64,000 nucleotides of DNA from Kingdonia uniflora. Taxonomy: Eukaryota; Streptophyta; Magnoliopsida; Ranunculales; Circaeasteraceae. Positions within the stretch are counted from its first letter, which is position 1; every line of letters starts with the position of its first letter. The DNA is taken from NCBI GenBank assembly GCA_014058105.1, contig JACGCM010002238.1, positions 1,240,001 through 1,304,000 of the forward strand, read 5' to 3'. The notes beneath the pieces are model-generated. The model worked only from the letters and a program-made list of their open reading frames with translations, ran no database searches and was not told the origin of the DNA. The position numbers and the translations under genes were made by a program. This document shows positions 22,583 through 32,640 of this stretch, piece by piece.

Positions 22583-23331
22583 TGTAGTAGCCCTACTCGC
22601 AGCCTTCTAGCTCCAGTCGAACACTCGAAGGCTACATCGAGTCCTACATGAATACCTCGAAGCCTAATCAATCTGTAAACAAGCCTTTCGAGACTGCACG
22701 AACTTTGACTATAAACAAGCCTCAAAGACGAATGCAGATCCGTTAGTACAAGAACTCCACATCAGCATTAGAAATACTTCGACCATAGTCGTACATGGTT
22801 GAAGATAAATATGTCAGACAGCCAGCTCACCAGATAAGAATGGCGGCATTGTTGGTCTTGACAACTACAGTGACAAAACCAACAACGACTACAGTATCAG
22901 AGCACAGTGCCAGACCTGACATTTACGGCATCAACACCAACTCTGGGATACCTACCTGATACCCAGAGGATATCTGGAGGATACACTTGCAATTTGACCT
23001 TCCTTGGTGACTTATCCCTTCCTTTGTTCTATAAATAGGAGGGAGGGGGAATCAAGGAGAGGTTACGAAATCTCTTCCCAGATCCCTTAAAGTTTACCTT
23101 CGGTCACCCTGTAAATCACCCTGTACTCGAAACTTTAACTACTCGACGGCTATATCAATACTCTTAAAAATCCTCATCAGAGGTCGTGGAGTGTCCCATT
23201 CTAGACCTCCAGGCAAGTATATTGTCATTAGTTTATTCATATTGTTGATTATATGCTTGAACCCCTTGATAGAAGATAAATCTTGAGGTGTAAGAGCCAA
23301 CTTCCCCTCCTTGCGAAGTTAGGCCCCTACA
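22583..23331 (+). repeat. 3' LTR of element B (749 bp)
   Basis: Begins TGTAGTAGCCCTACTCGC and ends GGCCCCTACA. It differs from the 5' LTR by scattered substitutions and by a short extra segment near 22890-22905. TATA-like site TTCTATAAATAGGAGG near 23029. Confidence 0.93.
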
Positions 23332-23570
23332 TAGAAAACTTCTCATCTTAGTCCTCTACTACCATCACCGCCTCTCCTATAACCACCACCCTCGCAGAGT
23401 TGGTAGATATGAAGAGGGCCTGACCTTAGAATCTATTCGAATACAAGTCATCAACATAACTCTCCTGCAGTTATGCATATTCCTACATATATCCCCCCAA
23501 CCTTGACCTTCGCAAGAGTACGGGGACAAGCCCGACGTTCCTCGCCTGTCAAGAAAATGACATGAAACCT

Positions 23571-23780
23571 CTACCTACAGTAAAATTCCTCCTCATCTTC
23601 AACCGCTTCGTCTTCCGACATACCTTGATAAGTCAGAGGAACAGGAGCGGGTATCGACATCTCCAGGGATAGTTCGCCAAAGTGCCTCAACTTCAATCTC
23701 TGCATTTCAGAAGCAATCCTCTCTTCAAGGACCATCCTCCGAGTCTTCACCATCTTCGAAACTTTCAGAGAATTTGACAA
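23571..23780 (-). CDS. Small antisense gene near a 3' LTR (69 codons, element A tail)
   Basis: Open frame of 69 codons. LKLRHFGELSLEMSIPAPVPL parallels EVEERYFGHLSVFDVLHPRGAL in D (63342-63560) and more loosely the FFGD-GLD block in B and C. A TATA box (CTATATAAAAAGTACC, 23818-23833) lies about 45 bp upstream on the minus strand. The protein ends in an acidic run (EDEAVEDEEEF). Function unknown; it may be a truncated frame. Confidence 0.5.
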   Translation of the reverse strand: MSNSLKVSKMVKTRRMVLEERIASEMQRLKLRHFGELSLEMSIPAPVPLTYQGMSEDEAVEDEEEFYCR

Positions 23781-24078
23781 ATTACAAGCGTACTTTGCTT
23801 CAAAAACTTGATATAGGTACTTTTTATATAGCCCTATATTTATTGTACAGGTACGTTTTTCCTAACGTCATCATTCATTGCAGATGAAACTCTTCAAATC
23901 ATAACCGTCACATATATCAGCATCCACATCTTCATTTAATACACGTCATTTCCCCATAACCTGAACAATTTATATACAGTCAAAGCCATCTTTACTCCAT
24001 TTCAACTATCAAAAACTTCAACCCGAATACCAATTACCTAATAATCCTTTCTCAACCAAAGCCACTCATGACTTCGGT

Positions 24079-24092
24079 TGCGAGGGGGTAAT
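24079..24092 (+). promoter_or_regulatory. Polypurine tract before the LTR at 24093
   Basis: TGCGAGGGGGTAAT directly precedes the LTR start TATAGCGACC (TG mutated to TA). Its presence shows that the LTR to its right is a 3' LTR of whatever element lies to the left. Confidence 0.7.
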
Positions 24093-24702
24093 TATAGCGA
24101 CCTATCCCTCGATCTCACCTAAAATTGAGTTGTCGCTAGTTCGAATTACCTCTATCTCAGACTCACGTATTTTAAACATGACTTTTCCAGTCAACATTTC
24201 AACCTATTCCATGAACTGGAAAAGAACCTCGGTTAAACTTCAAACCAAAAAACCTTAACTAGTCAAAGACACTTATCTCTCACAAACTCGTCAGTTACTC
24301 AGTCAACCGCCACTAACCAAATTGTTCAGAAAATGTACTACAGTACGATGAAGAACTGCGGAGAATGCCTATATAAATAAGAAGCTCCAGATGAGACAAG
24401 GACCAAAAAATTATGCTAGAAATCACCAGGAAAACTACTTGTTCTAGATTCTCCTAAACATTCAAACCTCTTAGTTACATGGTTCAAGCATTTCTAAATC
24501 TTGAGATCACTTGCAATAAGATATCCGCCTCAAACAATAAAGATACTTTTAATAAAATCCTCCACTTGAGGTCATAGTTTTTTTACCTATTCAGAGGTTT
24601 TCCACTCTAAAATCACTTGTGTTATTTCTTGCTTTCCATTAGAATATTATCGCAGGTTTATTAGTGTGATAGCAAATTCTATGCCATTTTGAGCTTACGG
24701 AA
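24093..24702 (+). repeat. LTR between the element A tail and element D gag
   Basis: Left edge is set by the polypurine tract. Contains a TATA box (GCCTATATAAATAAGAAG, about 24368). The right edge near 24702 is set by a primer-site-like TTTGGCC at 24703, only about 15 bp before the D gag ATG. It is therefore both a 3' LTR by its left context and a 5' LTR by its right context. Similarity to the LTR starting at 63817 is weak by eye. Confidence 0.6.
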
Positions 24703-24717
24703 TTTGGCCATTACAGC

Positions 24718-26300
24718 CATGACCAACATGAACCTCAGAAGTGCCTCCAGTACCCAAAGGAACAATGAGGACATTCCAGTAACAGTCTTACCAGAAATAG
24801 TTAATTTACATAATACTATTGTTGAGCTTCAGAAGCATATGGAGTCTGACAGGGTCCAGCGGTTTGAAGATCAAAGAATTCATGCTCAAGCCCTCCACGT
24901 TAAGAGAGATGAGAGGAGGAGATCCCTGCTACAATAGAGTTGAAATCATCAAAAAGAAATAGAAATTTTGTGAAGGCAGCAAGATTGATTTACTACTCGA
25001 CAAGAATCACCCTTCCCAGCAAAAAGTGAACACCGATTACGAGCTTCTCAGAGGGAGAATGTACCAAGGGAGGAACAAATCCGAACCTCCAGGTTTTGAT
25101 CAAGAAACCCAGATAAAAGTATCATGACCATTTGGACTCACATCATCTACATCAGCCACCCATGGAAGTCGATGTACTTGCCATTAGACCTCACCACCTC
25201 CTCTGAGGTGACCAGTAAGAGAACAGTTGGGACCTGAAGGACAAGGAGATTTTGATTCTCAAGCTGCAGCAGCTCCAAACCATCTCTCATAATTCATTAT
25301 TTGGATTACCTAAGCAATCAGATTTAGGTCATACATTCCAACGACACTAATCAAAGATCCACTCCAGAAAGGATCAAAACAAATCATATTTCCTCTTATC
25401 TTGAGGTTATGCCTATTCCAAACTACTTTTACATGCTAAAATTTTATCAATATACAGGCCTCGCCGACCCTCTCATCCATATCCGCCACTTTAAAGTAGC
25501 AGTTGGGCAAAATTCCAAGCTCGACCACATGTTATGTCGTTTGTTCAACATGAGCTTCAAAAAAGAACATCTCAGATGGTTTAATACCATCCTCGAAGGA
25601 TCGATAACTAGTTTTGCCCAGCTACAACAATTATTCAAATCAAATTATGCACATGCTAAAGAATGAGAGATAAAGGTTGATTCTCTATTATTTTCAAATA
25701 AGGTACAAAGGAAACCCTCATAAACTTTATAAGCATTTCCTACAATAGACAAGGAAGATTGGTAATTTAGATCCAAAAATTGTGGTACCAGCCTTTACTT
25801 CCGTACTCCAAATCAATTCTAAAGTTTGAGAAGAACTTACCCTTCACAAGCCTAAAAGAGTTATAGAAATAATAGATGTCGTTAATAACTACATCGAACT
25901 CGAGCAGTCCAAGAAAGATAGGATGAAGAGTTCTTTTGTTATTCATTAGAATGATGTTCTTTCACCACCACACCTCAAACCTACCAATAAAGTTTTCACA
26001 AAATAACGTGGGAGATCTAATGACAACATCAAAGGAATAGATGAGAAAAAAAGATAGACCAATCCCAATTTTACCCCAAATGATAACAACCCTGTCAGTA
26101 ATCTTACCCATACTAAAAGAAGACAAATTCTTTCGAGAAGCATAGCAAATCCCCGATATCTCGAACAAACCTTTTTGCCAATACCACAATATATATAGCC
26201 ATGAAACTGATAACAGCTATTCGCTCATACACATTTTTATTTGTATCGTTTTGGCAGGGAGGCACCATGAGTATGTAATCGTTATCTAAAAGTTTCTTGA
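24718..26300 (+). pseudogene. gag: gag of element D, degenerate
   Basis: ATG at 24718 or 24689; the former follows the primer-like site. An N-terminal heptad-rich part (ETVxxH-type: NLHNTIVELQKHMES) is followed by a linker with stops. The capsid-type domain is at 25409-25666 (KFYQYTGLADPLIHIRHFK, LCRLFNMSFKKEHLRWFNTILEGSITSF). The remainder to about 25920 is frameshifted. A decayed zinc knuckle (FCQYHNIYSHETDNSY) lies near 26173. Confidence 0.78.
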
Positions 26301-26469
26301 AGAAGAAATATAAAGAAAGGAGGTCAGCCAAGGAAAGGGCCAAGGTCAAGCTCGCCATCTTTATATGATCGAGATCAAAAAAGGCAAGAAACAAAATAAA
26401 GATGGCAAAATCACATCATGCTACAGGATGACTTCTTCTGAGAAATCTGCCAAACTTCTGCCTAGCTTC

Positions 26470-26874
26470 ATCAAAGCAAAGCGCCCATATCACATTTCTT
26501 TTAAGAATTACGATACCACTCATGTGAAATACCCACATGATAATTCATTGGTGATAATGCTCAAAGTAGGACTTGACTACTTACAGACACTCCTTGTCAA
26601 CACAGAAAGTACAGCAGATGTATAATTCAAAAGGGTAGTCGAAGTCCTAGGCCTTATAGATTCAGTTAAAGCTTCAACCACAACTATCATAGGATTCAAA
26701 AGGGTAGTCGACATCGCAGGCCTTTAAGATTCAGTTAAAGCTTCACGCACACCTTGATTGAGTGTAGCAGATGTATTATTCAAACGTAAAGCTTCAACCA
26801 CAACTATCAACTTTAAGAAAAATCACATTACCTGTTCAAAAAGAACCAGAAATAACCTTCGTCAAGTTCATCGT
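26470..26874 (+). pseudogene. pol: aspartic protease of element D, 5' part, internally duplicated
   Basis: ISFKNYDTTHVKYPHDNSLVI then LLVNTESTADV, where the family reads (I/V)DTGS-AD, so the catalytic Asp is Asn and the Gly is Glu. The following stretch holds a partly duplicated segment: TTCAAAAGGGTAGTCGA at 26629 and again at 26696, each followed by GATTCAGTTAAAGCTTCA, and GCAGATGTAT-ATTCAAA at 26617 and 26770. The sequence ends at the element C insertion point. Confidence 0.8.
26870..26874. repeat. Target-site duplication ATCGT flanking element C
   Basis: ATCGT at 26870-26874 is repeated at 38881-38885, immediately outside the two LTRs of C. A 5-bp duplication is the expected size for LTR retrotransposons. 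Confidence 0.92.
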
Positions 26875-27585
26875 TATGGGGGCCAAGTTTTGTAAGAGGA
26901 GAAACCAACTCTTATACCACAGGGTTGTCTTCGACTAGGGGGATTATACAAGTATCTAATATAATAATGGACAATATTACTATACTAACACACTTGCGTG
27001 GAGTCCTAGAATGGGTTACTCCACGACCTCTAGCGAGGGTTTTTAATGGTTGATGATATATATCGAGTTTGGACAAAAGATCGAATAAAGGTTGATTATA
27101 GGATAGTCCAAGGTAATCTTTGAGAGTTGATGGGAGAGATTTTTCTAACCCCTTCATCGTGCCTTCTTCCTCCTATTTATAGGATATAGAAAGGGCTGAG
27201 TCACCATGGGAGGTTAGATTACATATATATCCTTTGGGGATACCTGTTTTGTACTCGGGGTCAGTTCTGACACTGTAGCTGTTGGTTCTGACACTATAGT
27301 TGTTAGTTCTGATGTTTATTTAACTATTTTGTCTTATGAGTTGGCTGTCAAACGTGTCTGCCTTCATCTATGTATTACCATGGTTGAAGTTTCTCTGGTA
27401 TTAATGTTGAATAATCGTATAGACTGTCTATCTTTGGCTTCAATTATGTCCTTGAGTGTTCAACTAGTCTTGAAAGGCTTTGTAGACTTATTTACTGTCT
27501 TACTGGGCTTCGAGTCTCTAAGTAGGATTCGATGCAGCCTTCGAGTATTCGACTAGTGCTAGAAGGCTGCGAGTAGGCTACTACA
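26875..27585 (-). repeat. 3' LTR of element C (711 bp)
   Basis: Right edge reads GTAGGCTACTACA on plus (TGTAGTAGCC on minus). The left terminus has drifted from TGTAGGGG to TATGGGGG. It matches 38153-38880 along its length. Confidence 0.92.
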
Positions 27586-27603
27586 TTCGCCCCCTCTCAG
27601 TAA
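27586..27603 (-). promoter_or_regulatory. Polypurine tract of element C
   Basis: Plus-strand TTCGCCCCCTCTCAGTAA, that is TTACTGAGAGGGGGCGAA on minus directly before the 3' LTR; nearly the same as in B. Confidence 0.88.
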
Positions 27604-27835
27604 GGGCCTCGAGAATTGGTGTAGATGGAGTATGCTGAGAAAATCGGTTAGGCATAGGAAGTTGAAGAGTTGACAGTTGAATGTGGACAGTTCCGAGGAA
27701 GGAAATTAAGGAGGGTAATTAATGTAAGTGGTAATTAAAGGGGTAATTAATACCTCTAACCATGGAATAAATATGGGTCGTTAGGGGGGGATGTTAAATG
27801 TGCATCATCTTCTTCTTCTCTAAGTAAAACAAAAC

Positions 27836-28159
27836 ATGGAAACTATGCCAAACATATGGTACCAGAAGAGGATGGAGGCGAGGGAGCATCGAATCGAAGA
27901 AAAAATGATGGTCCTGAAGGAGAAATTCTTCGGAGATCAAGGATTGGACGTGGTACTACCTGACTTGGTTGAGCTGGAGCCAAAGGAGCTTATCTATGGG
28001 ATACCGTACGAGCACTGGTAGAGGGTACTGCAGTTGTTAGGGCCGAACGTTAGTAATCGGTACTATCTGCTGAAGAGCCTAGCAGAAGACCAGGTGGATA
28101 CGAAAGACGTAGTCAAGGGTGAGGCAGGGATCTACAAGAACTGCCCCGTATGCAAATAG
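27836..28159 (+). pseudogene. Small antisense gene of element C, next to the 3' LTR
   Basis: About 107 codons with a single internal stop (28019-28021, after YGIPYEHW). Order: METMPNIWYQKRMEAREHRI, KEKFFGDQGLDVVLPDLVEL, then RVLQLLGPNVSNRYYLLKSL, AEDQVDTKDVVKGE and a C-terminal CPVCK before the stop at 28157-28159. This is the best-preserved copy of the small gene. A TATA-like site (GAATAAATATGGG, about 27766) lies 70 bp upstream. The CPVC end could be half of a metal site, but that is speculation. Function unknown. Confidence 0.65.
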
Positions 28160-28910
28160 GGGGGTCTTGGTGGTGTTAGTGTTCAATTGTAAAGGGTTGT
28201 TGTTATTTCTTATTTGTGTATATTGTTTCTATTGTTGCTCTTATTTCTCCTTCTCCTGTTCGATGTTTATGATGTACACTCGCGTACTTGTGTAATGGAA
28301 CTATGCTATGTTTGTTGAACTATGGTAGTAGAATAACAATAGGTAATGTAGATGATGATAGTGTAGGCACGGTAATAATTGTTAAACTTCGAACTTAAGT
28401 AACGAACACGATTAAAAATGGTAAGAAACTTGAGTTATGCCATATAATCAAAAAATAATGACCTAAGGTTCGAGTACTAATGTGTATGTAAGATGAGATG
28501 AAGTAGAATATAGACGATGGTTTGAAAACAAAAGCACGAGAGGGCTTAGAAGTTTCTGTTGTCGAAGGCATATGTGCTTCAACTGCAAAATCTGACAGCA
28601 CTAATAGTAGACCTGTCAGAGGTGGTACTATTCCTAGGGCAGTGTGCTACTGCAGGTCATCATGATGTTTCCTCAGGGTATGGAAAAGAGGTGGAGGTAA
28701 TATGTGGGTTTGAGTTGACAGCTTTGGACAGTGTGCCAGAAACTTTGAGAGGTATAAAAAATGTATTACCTGATGTGAGCGTGTGATACGTACGTGGGAG
28801 GAAGTGAGGGCAATATTGTCAAGACACATCTCAGCCAAAAAATGAGGGGGAGTGGAGGAGTGGTAATGATGGTGAGTGGGAGAAATAGAGGCAGTTTAAT
28901 TTTTCGGATG
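28160..28910. other. Element C non-coding region between the two antisense genes
   Basis: No gene recognised. T-rich just after the small gene (possible 3'UTR), then AT-rich. Patches match the equivalent region of B. Confidence 0.5.
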
Positions 28911-29395
28911 TGATATTTAAAGAGGTGAGAGAGAAATTTATTATTTCAAGATAATCAATCATAGAGAAAACAAAGGAGAAATAGGGGAGACAGATACGTC
29001 ATTATTGTGGTAGAGCTTGTTGGAGAGGAGAGAAGAACACTTCGTTGTTGCTGAGAAATCTGATCCATTCGAACAGGTATGTCTTCTGATATCTTGGAAA
29101 AATAGGTGATTTGTATTTTTATGTTGCTGTTTCTTCTTCTGTATTTGAATTTTGTTTATATTGTGGGGTAGGTGTTGCTAGGTTTTTTGTTTGGAATGGC
29201 GTGACCGAGGAAGGGGGTAACCCATGTGGCTGGAGGTCCGGCCCAGTGGTAAATTGGTAAGAGCGAGGGGGTGATTGGGGCTGTAGTCAAATATTCAACT
29301 ATGGGTTGAGCGAATTGGAGAGGGCAGAACATAATATGATATCAAAATATGATAGTCGAATATATCAAGCTAATTGCGCTTCTCTTCTTCTATAG
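28911..29395 (+). promoter_or_regulatory. Promoter and 5'UTR intron of the element C antisense gene
   Basis: A TATA-like site (GATATTTAAAGAG, about 28912) is followed by an A/G-rich leader and an intron at 29077-29395 (donor CGAACAG-GTATGTC, acceptor TTCTTCTATAG), six bases before the ATG at 29402. The same donor sequence and intron position occur in B on the other strand. Confidence 0.65.
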
Positions 29396-29401
29396 GGTAT
29401 A

Positions 29402-31530
29402 ATGCGTACCCGTCAAGCTTCGAGGATGAGGCCGGTAGATGAAGAGGTCGAAGTAAATGAACCAAGTGTATCTGGTCGAGGTCGAGTGGGTGAGAGCAGC
29501 TATGTAAAAGTGTTAGAAATCGTAATGGATTCCCCATTGGTTGTGGTAGTGCCAAAGGTTGGTGCTTAGAGTAGGAGCCGTCGTAGGGTTGAGTAGTCGG
29601 GGAGAGTGATGAAGATAAGATCAAGGAGGGGTAGGAAAAGGGGAATGAAGGTAATTTCGAGCCTTCGGGTGACGAGAGGGAGGAAGGGGAAGAGGAGCAG
29701 AGTGATAATAGGGATGGTTCGGATAATTCAGGGACAGAGGCGGGGCCAGTCTCGGCTCATGAAAGGGTAAGGCTTGATCGATTCATGGTGAAACATAAAT
29801 TATTGAAGGTGGATATTATACTGGTGCCAGTAGGGGCTGATTATTCATTTAAGGATACCCCTCTGGTAGGAGTCATGACGTTCAGAGGCCAGATTTGATT
29901 AGGGATGTAACTGCCCCTTTGAAAGCTAGTGAAGCAGGTGTTAAATTATTGGGATGTTGACCTATACCAGATAAATAGCAATTTTTATGAGATAGTAAGG
30001 GTTGTCGAGGGGATGAATGTGGAGTTGAAATGGGAGAATAAGGGTTTAATCGAGTGGTTCGATATTGTATCGTTCTACTCGAGGAAAGCAAATAAGAAGG
30101 CAGATACGTATCATATTCAATGTTATGCAGACAAACCATAGCTATTTGATTTATGTTCGATGGGGCGTGGGTGGGATAAGGATTTGGTTATGGTAAGGGG
30201 TAATTATGAGAATGCAGAGGGGAAGGAAGTGTATAAGCCGAAGCATAGGTTGTATAATCCAAGTAAGTCAATGGTCGAAGGCTATTCATTATGTGGTTTG
30301 AATAGGTTATTGAACTTGTTTTTGTTGTTTTGCAGAGCCCAGCAACAATATATTGACGAATCCGATGAGGTATATTGATGAACTGATCGACCACGACGAG
30401 GAGTAAGTAAATTAGATATTTGGTAAGTTAGGTATGGTAAGGAAGAGGTGAAAGAAGATAAACACATTGCTGCGAGACGTACCTATTGCAACTGGTTACT
30501 AAAAGAAGATAAAATAAAGAAGTGTTTTGGCAAGAACGAGTGAGATGAACAAGGAAAGGTTGAGTCAAAAGTTGAGTTACGTGCCGAGGGAGCGGCGAGG
30601 AGGGCTGGGGACCGTACGACTGAGTGTGCCTGAGGCCATTCCTGAGGTACCACGGGTGCAGGCTAGCAAAGGTAAGGGCAAGGCCGTTCCTGAAGCTTCG
30701 ACAGTGCAGCAGACGAAGACTACTCTGCGCAAGAGGCCTCGTAAATAGGTGGCCGATAATGAGGATGATTTTGTTGCAGTGAGGCGACGCAAAGCCAAAC
30801 TGGAGGAGCAAGTTGGGCGACGACCGCATCGATGGCTACTCTCTGTAGAACAAACCCAGAGGAAGTAGGGAAGCAAATGAACAAGGCTCAACATCAGGTA
30901 AGTATTTCTGAAATTGTAAAGTTACAATTATCATTTAAGAACTGCTGATTAGTTGAGTTTGTGCAGGTGAATGCCTAGACGAAAGTTTTTATCAAGGCCT
31001 AGAAGGTATCGAGTAAATAGCTGAAGCAGATGAGGGAAAGTCTGGAACTTGCTTAGGGGACCATGATGTCGCTTGAGACTGAGATCGCTGTATCAGGATG
31101 AGAGAAGTTGCAGATTAGAGCCAATGTTGTGAGGGATGTTGAGGCTGCGATTACCAACACTAATCAAATACAAACAGCGTTGGTGACAAAGCTGGTTGAG
31201 AATGATGAGCAGATGATGGATAACAGAGCAAGTTTCTAGGCACAATATGATGAGGAGTGTGATACGACCACGGCTCTGAAGAACTTTATTGATGGTTTGG
31301 GGTATAATCTAGAGACCTTCGAGCTCTATCCACTAGAAGTTGTTAAAGATATAGCACAGGCAGAGGGGATAGAAGTGGACCCTATAGCAAAAGTTGTTAT
31401 AGATGGTGTTGCTGATCCTACGGTCGAAGGGGATGGTGCGGCGGATGCTTCAGGACCGAACCCTGCTGTTGAGGGTAGTGGAGGTGTTTCTGCTAAAGAT
31501 CAAGGAGAAAATGTGACCAATTCTTTGTGA
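29402..31530 (+). pseudogene. Antisense spliced accessory gene of element C (PF04195-like N-terminus, coiled-coil C-terminus)
   Basis: Opposite in strand to the gag-pol of C. Exons 29396-30262, 30336-30897 and 30967-31530; introns 30263-30335 (73 bp, GTAAGT...TTTTGCAG) and 30898-30966 (GTAAGT...TTGTGCAG). The first exon has VRLDRFMVKHKLLKVDIIL, KLVKQVLNYWDVDLYQIN, NFYEIVRVVEGMNVEL and GLIEWFDIVSFYSRKANKKA, aligning closely with B and resembling PF04195. The middle exon is basic (KKRGG-, KGKGKAVPEAS-like). The last is coiled coil with LGYNLETFELYP-like and PNPAVEGSGGV segments and stop TGA at 31528-31530. About eight stops show decay. Confidence 0.76.
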
Positions 31531-32640
31531 GTGTGGTGTTTGTAAACGGTATTTTGTTTGGTTCTTCTAGAACTTTTTCTCCTTAACTTATTGTGATGTT
31601 GTATTTGAATGGTGTGGAATTTGAACGAAGTGTACTGGATCGGTAGTACTCAAACAATGTGTAACATAATTGAACTTGAGTTGTTTGTATGTATGTAGTG
31701 GACTTGAATTGCTTGTGTGTATGTATGCTTGTATGTTTGCATGATAATCAAAGTATGGAAAGTTTTGTCGTCGAGGATCGAAGGATGATGTGGTCGGCTA
31801 CAATATATTCCCAAGTGGTCGGTCTATTGACCTTTAAAGCCACGCGGGGTTGCCCGAACTAGAAACTCAAAAAAACTTTGAGGCCACCCCCGAGTATTAG
31901 TCAAGTCGAAGGGTTGACATGATACTTAGGTTTGTCCAAGAAGTTCACTGGACTTTGAAGGTCGCCCCCGGGTCAATCCGCGGGATTGAGCCTAAACAAA
32001 GCATAACTTGGTCGGCCCAAATGTATCCACGAGGGTCTGGATTACCGACCATTCATGCCCCATGGGTTTGCTCGAATTAGAACCTTGAAAAACTTTGAGG
32101 TTACCCCCAAGTATCAGTAGGGTCGAAAGGTTAGCGTGATACCTAGGTTTCTCCAAGAAGTTCACTGGACCTCGAAGGTCACCCCCGAGTTTATCCACGG
32201 GATTGAGCCTAAACGAAACATTGTGTGGCTGGCCCCATGCATTCCCGAGGGTCCGGTCTATCGACCATTCATGCCCCACGGGTTTGCTCGAATTGGAACC
32301 ATAAAAAACTTTGAGGTCGCCCCCAAGTATCAGTTGGGTTGAAGGGTTGACGTGATACTTAGGTTTCACCAAGAAGTTCACTTTGAGACAAGACACGAAG
32401 TAATAATGAGAAAATATGTTCATTGATTATGTTGTATTTGCATCAGTTGAACAAGGTGGTGGCCGCGACCTGCTGTATGAGGCTAACTGTATTGTGTTCC
32501 AAGGGTTGGGTAGGGACTCTTCAGCTTCTGTCATTAGATAATAGGATCATTTGTAGGTTTTATCGTACACGACATAAGGTCCTTCACAGGATTCAGCTAG
32601 CTTGTCGGCATTACAAGGCTTCAAAGAGGGCGTGACTCGT
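31531..32640 (-). repeat. Element C spacer with tandem repeats of about 217 bp
   Basis: The phrase (C/T)ACCCCC-AGTATCAGT--GTCGAA-GGTT (plus strand) recurs near 31884, 32101 and 32317, each followed by GTGATACTTAGGTTT--CCAAGAAGTTCACTGGAC. This is the minus-strand version of the unit in B but with a longer period. It lies where the pol gene (minus) and the antisense gene (plus) converge. The part from 31531 to 31790 has no gene and is probably antisense 3'UTR. Confidence 0.82.

Larger units (their letters stand above)
10264..23331 (+). mobile_element. Element B: complete-length Ty3/gypsy (Tat-like) retrotransposon
   Basis: About 13.1 kb, bounded by two TG...CA LTRs (10264-10998 and 22583-23331) with a primer binding site after the first and a polypurine tract before the second. 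Plus strand: gag, protease, RT-RNase H, second RNase H, integrase. Minus strand: the spliced antisense gene and two copies of a small gene. The LTRs look roughly 90% identical by eye. The flanks (AACCA before, TAGAA after) do not form a target duplication. C and E belong to the same or a close family: their LTR ends and coding regions align readily. Confidence 0.92.
23332..24092. other. Probable tail of element A beyond element B
   Basis: Sequence between the end of B and the next LTR. It holds a small minus-strand gene (23571-23780) with a TATA box upstream and ends in a polypurine tract, exactly the content expected upstream of a Tat-type 3' LTR. Attribution to A rests on position and strand only. 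Confidence 0.55.
1..24702 (+). mobile_element. Element A: Ty3/gypsy (Tat-like) retrotransposon, interrupted by element B
   Basis: Domain order on the plus strand is gag, aspartic protease, RT, RNase H, second RNase H, integrase, followed by a minus-strand spliced gene. The extra RNase H and the antisense gene between integrase and the 3' LTR are characteristic of Tat/Ogre-type Ty3/gypsy elements. The 5' LTR lies outside the window. Element B occupies 10264-23331. The sequence after B (23332-24092) carries another small antisense gene, a polypurine tract and an LTR, which fits the missing end of A. No target duplication was seen around B, so that assignment is inference. All reading frames contain stops and frameshifts, so the copy is dead. 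Confidence 0.8.

Noticed and set aside
27586..28910. Solo gene of host origin captured by element C
   Set aside because: Homologous sequence at the same place in B, in the same orientation relative to the LTR, shows it is a standard part of the element.
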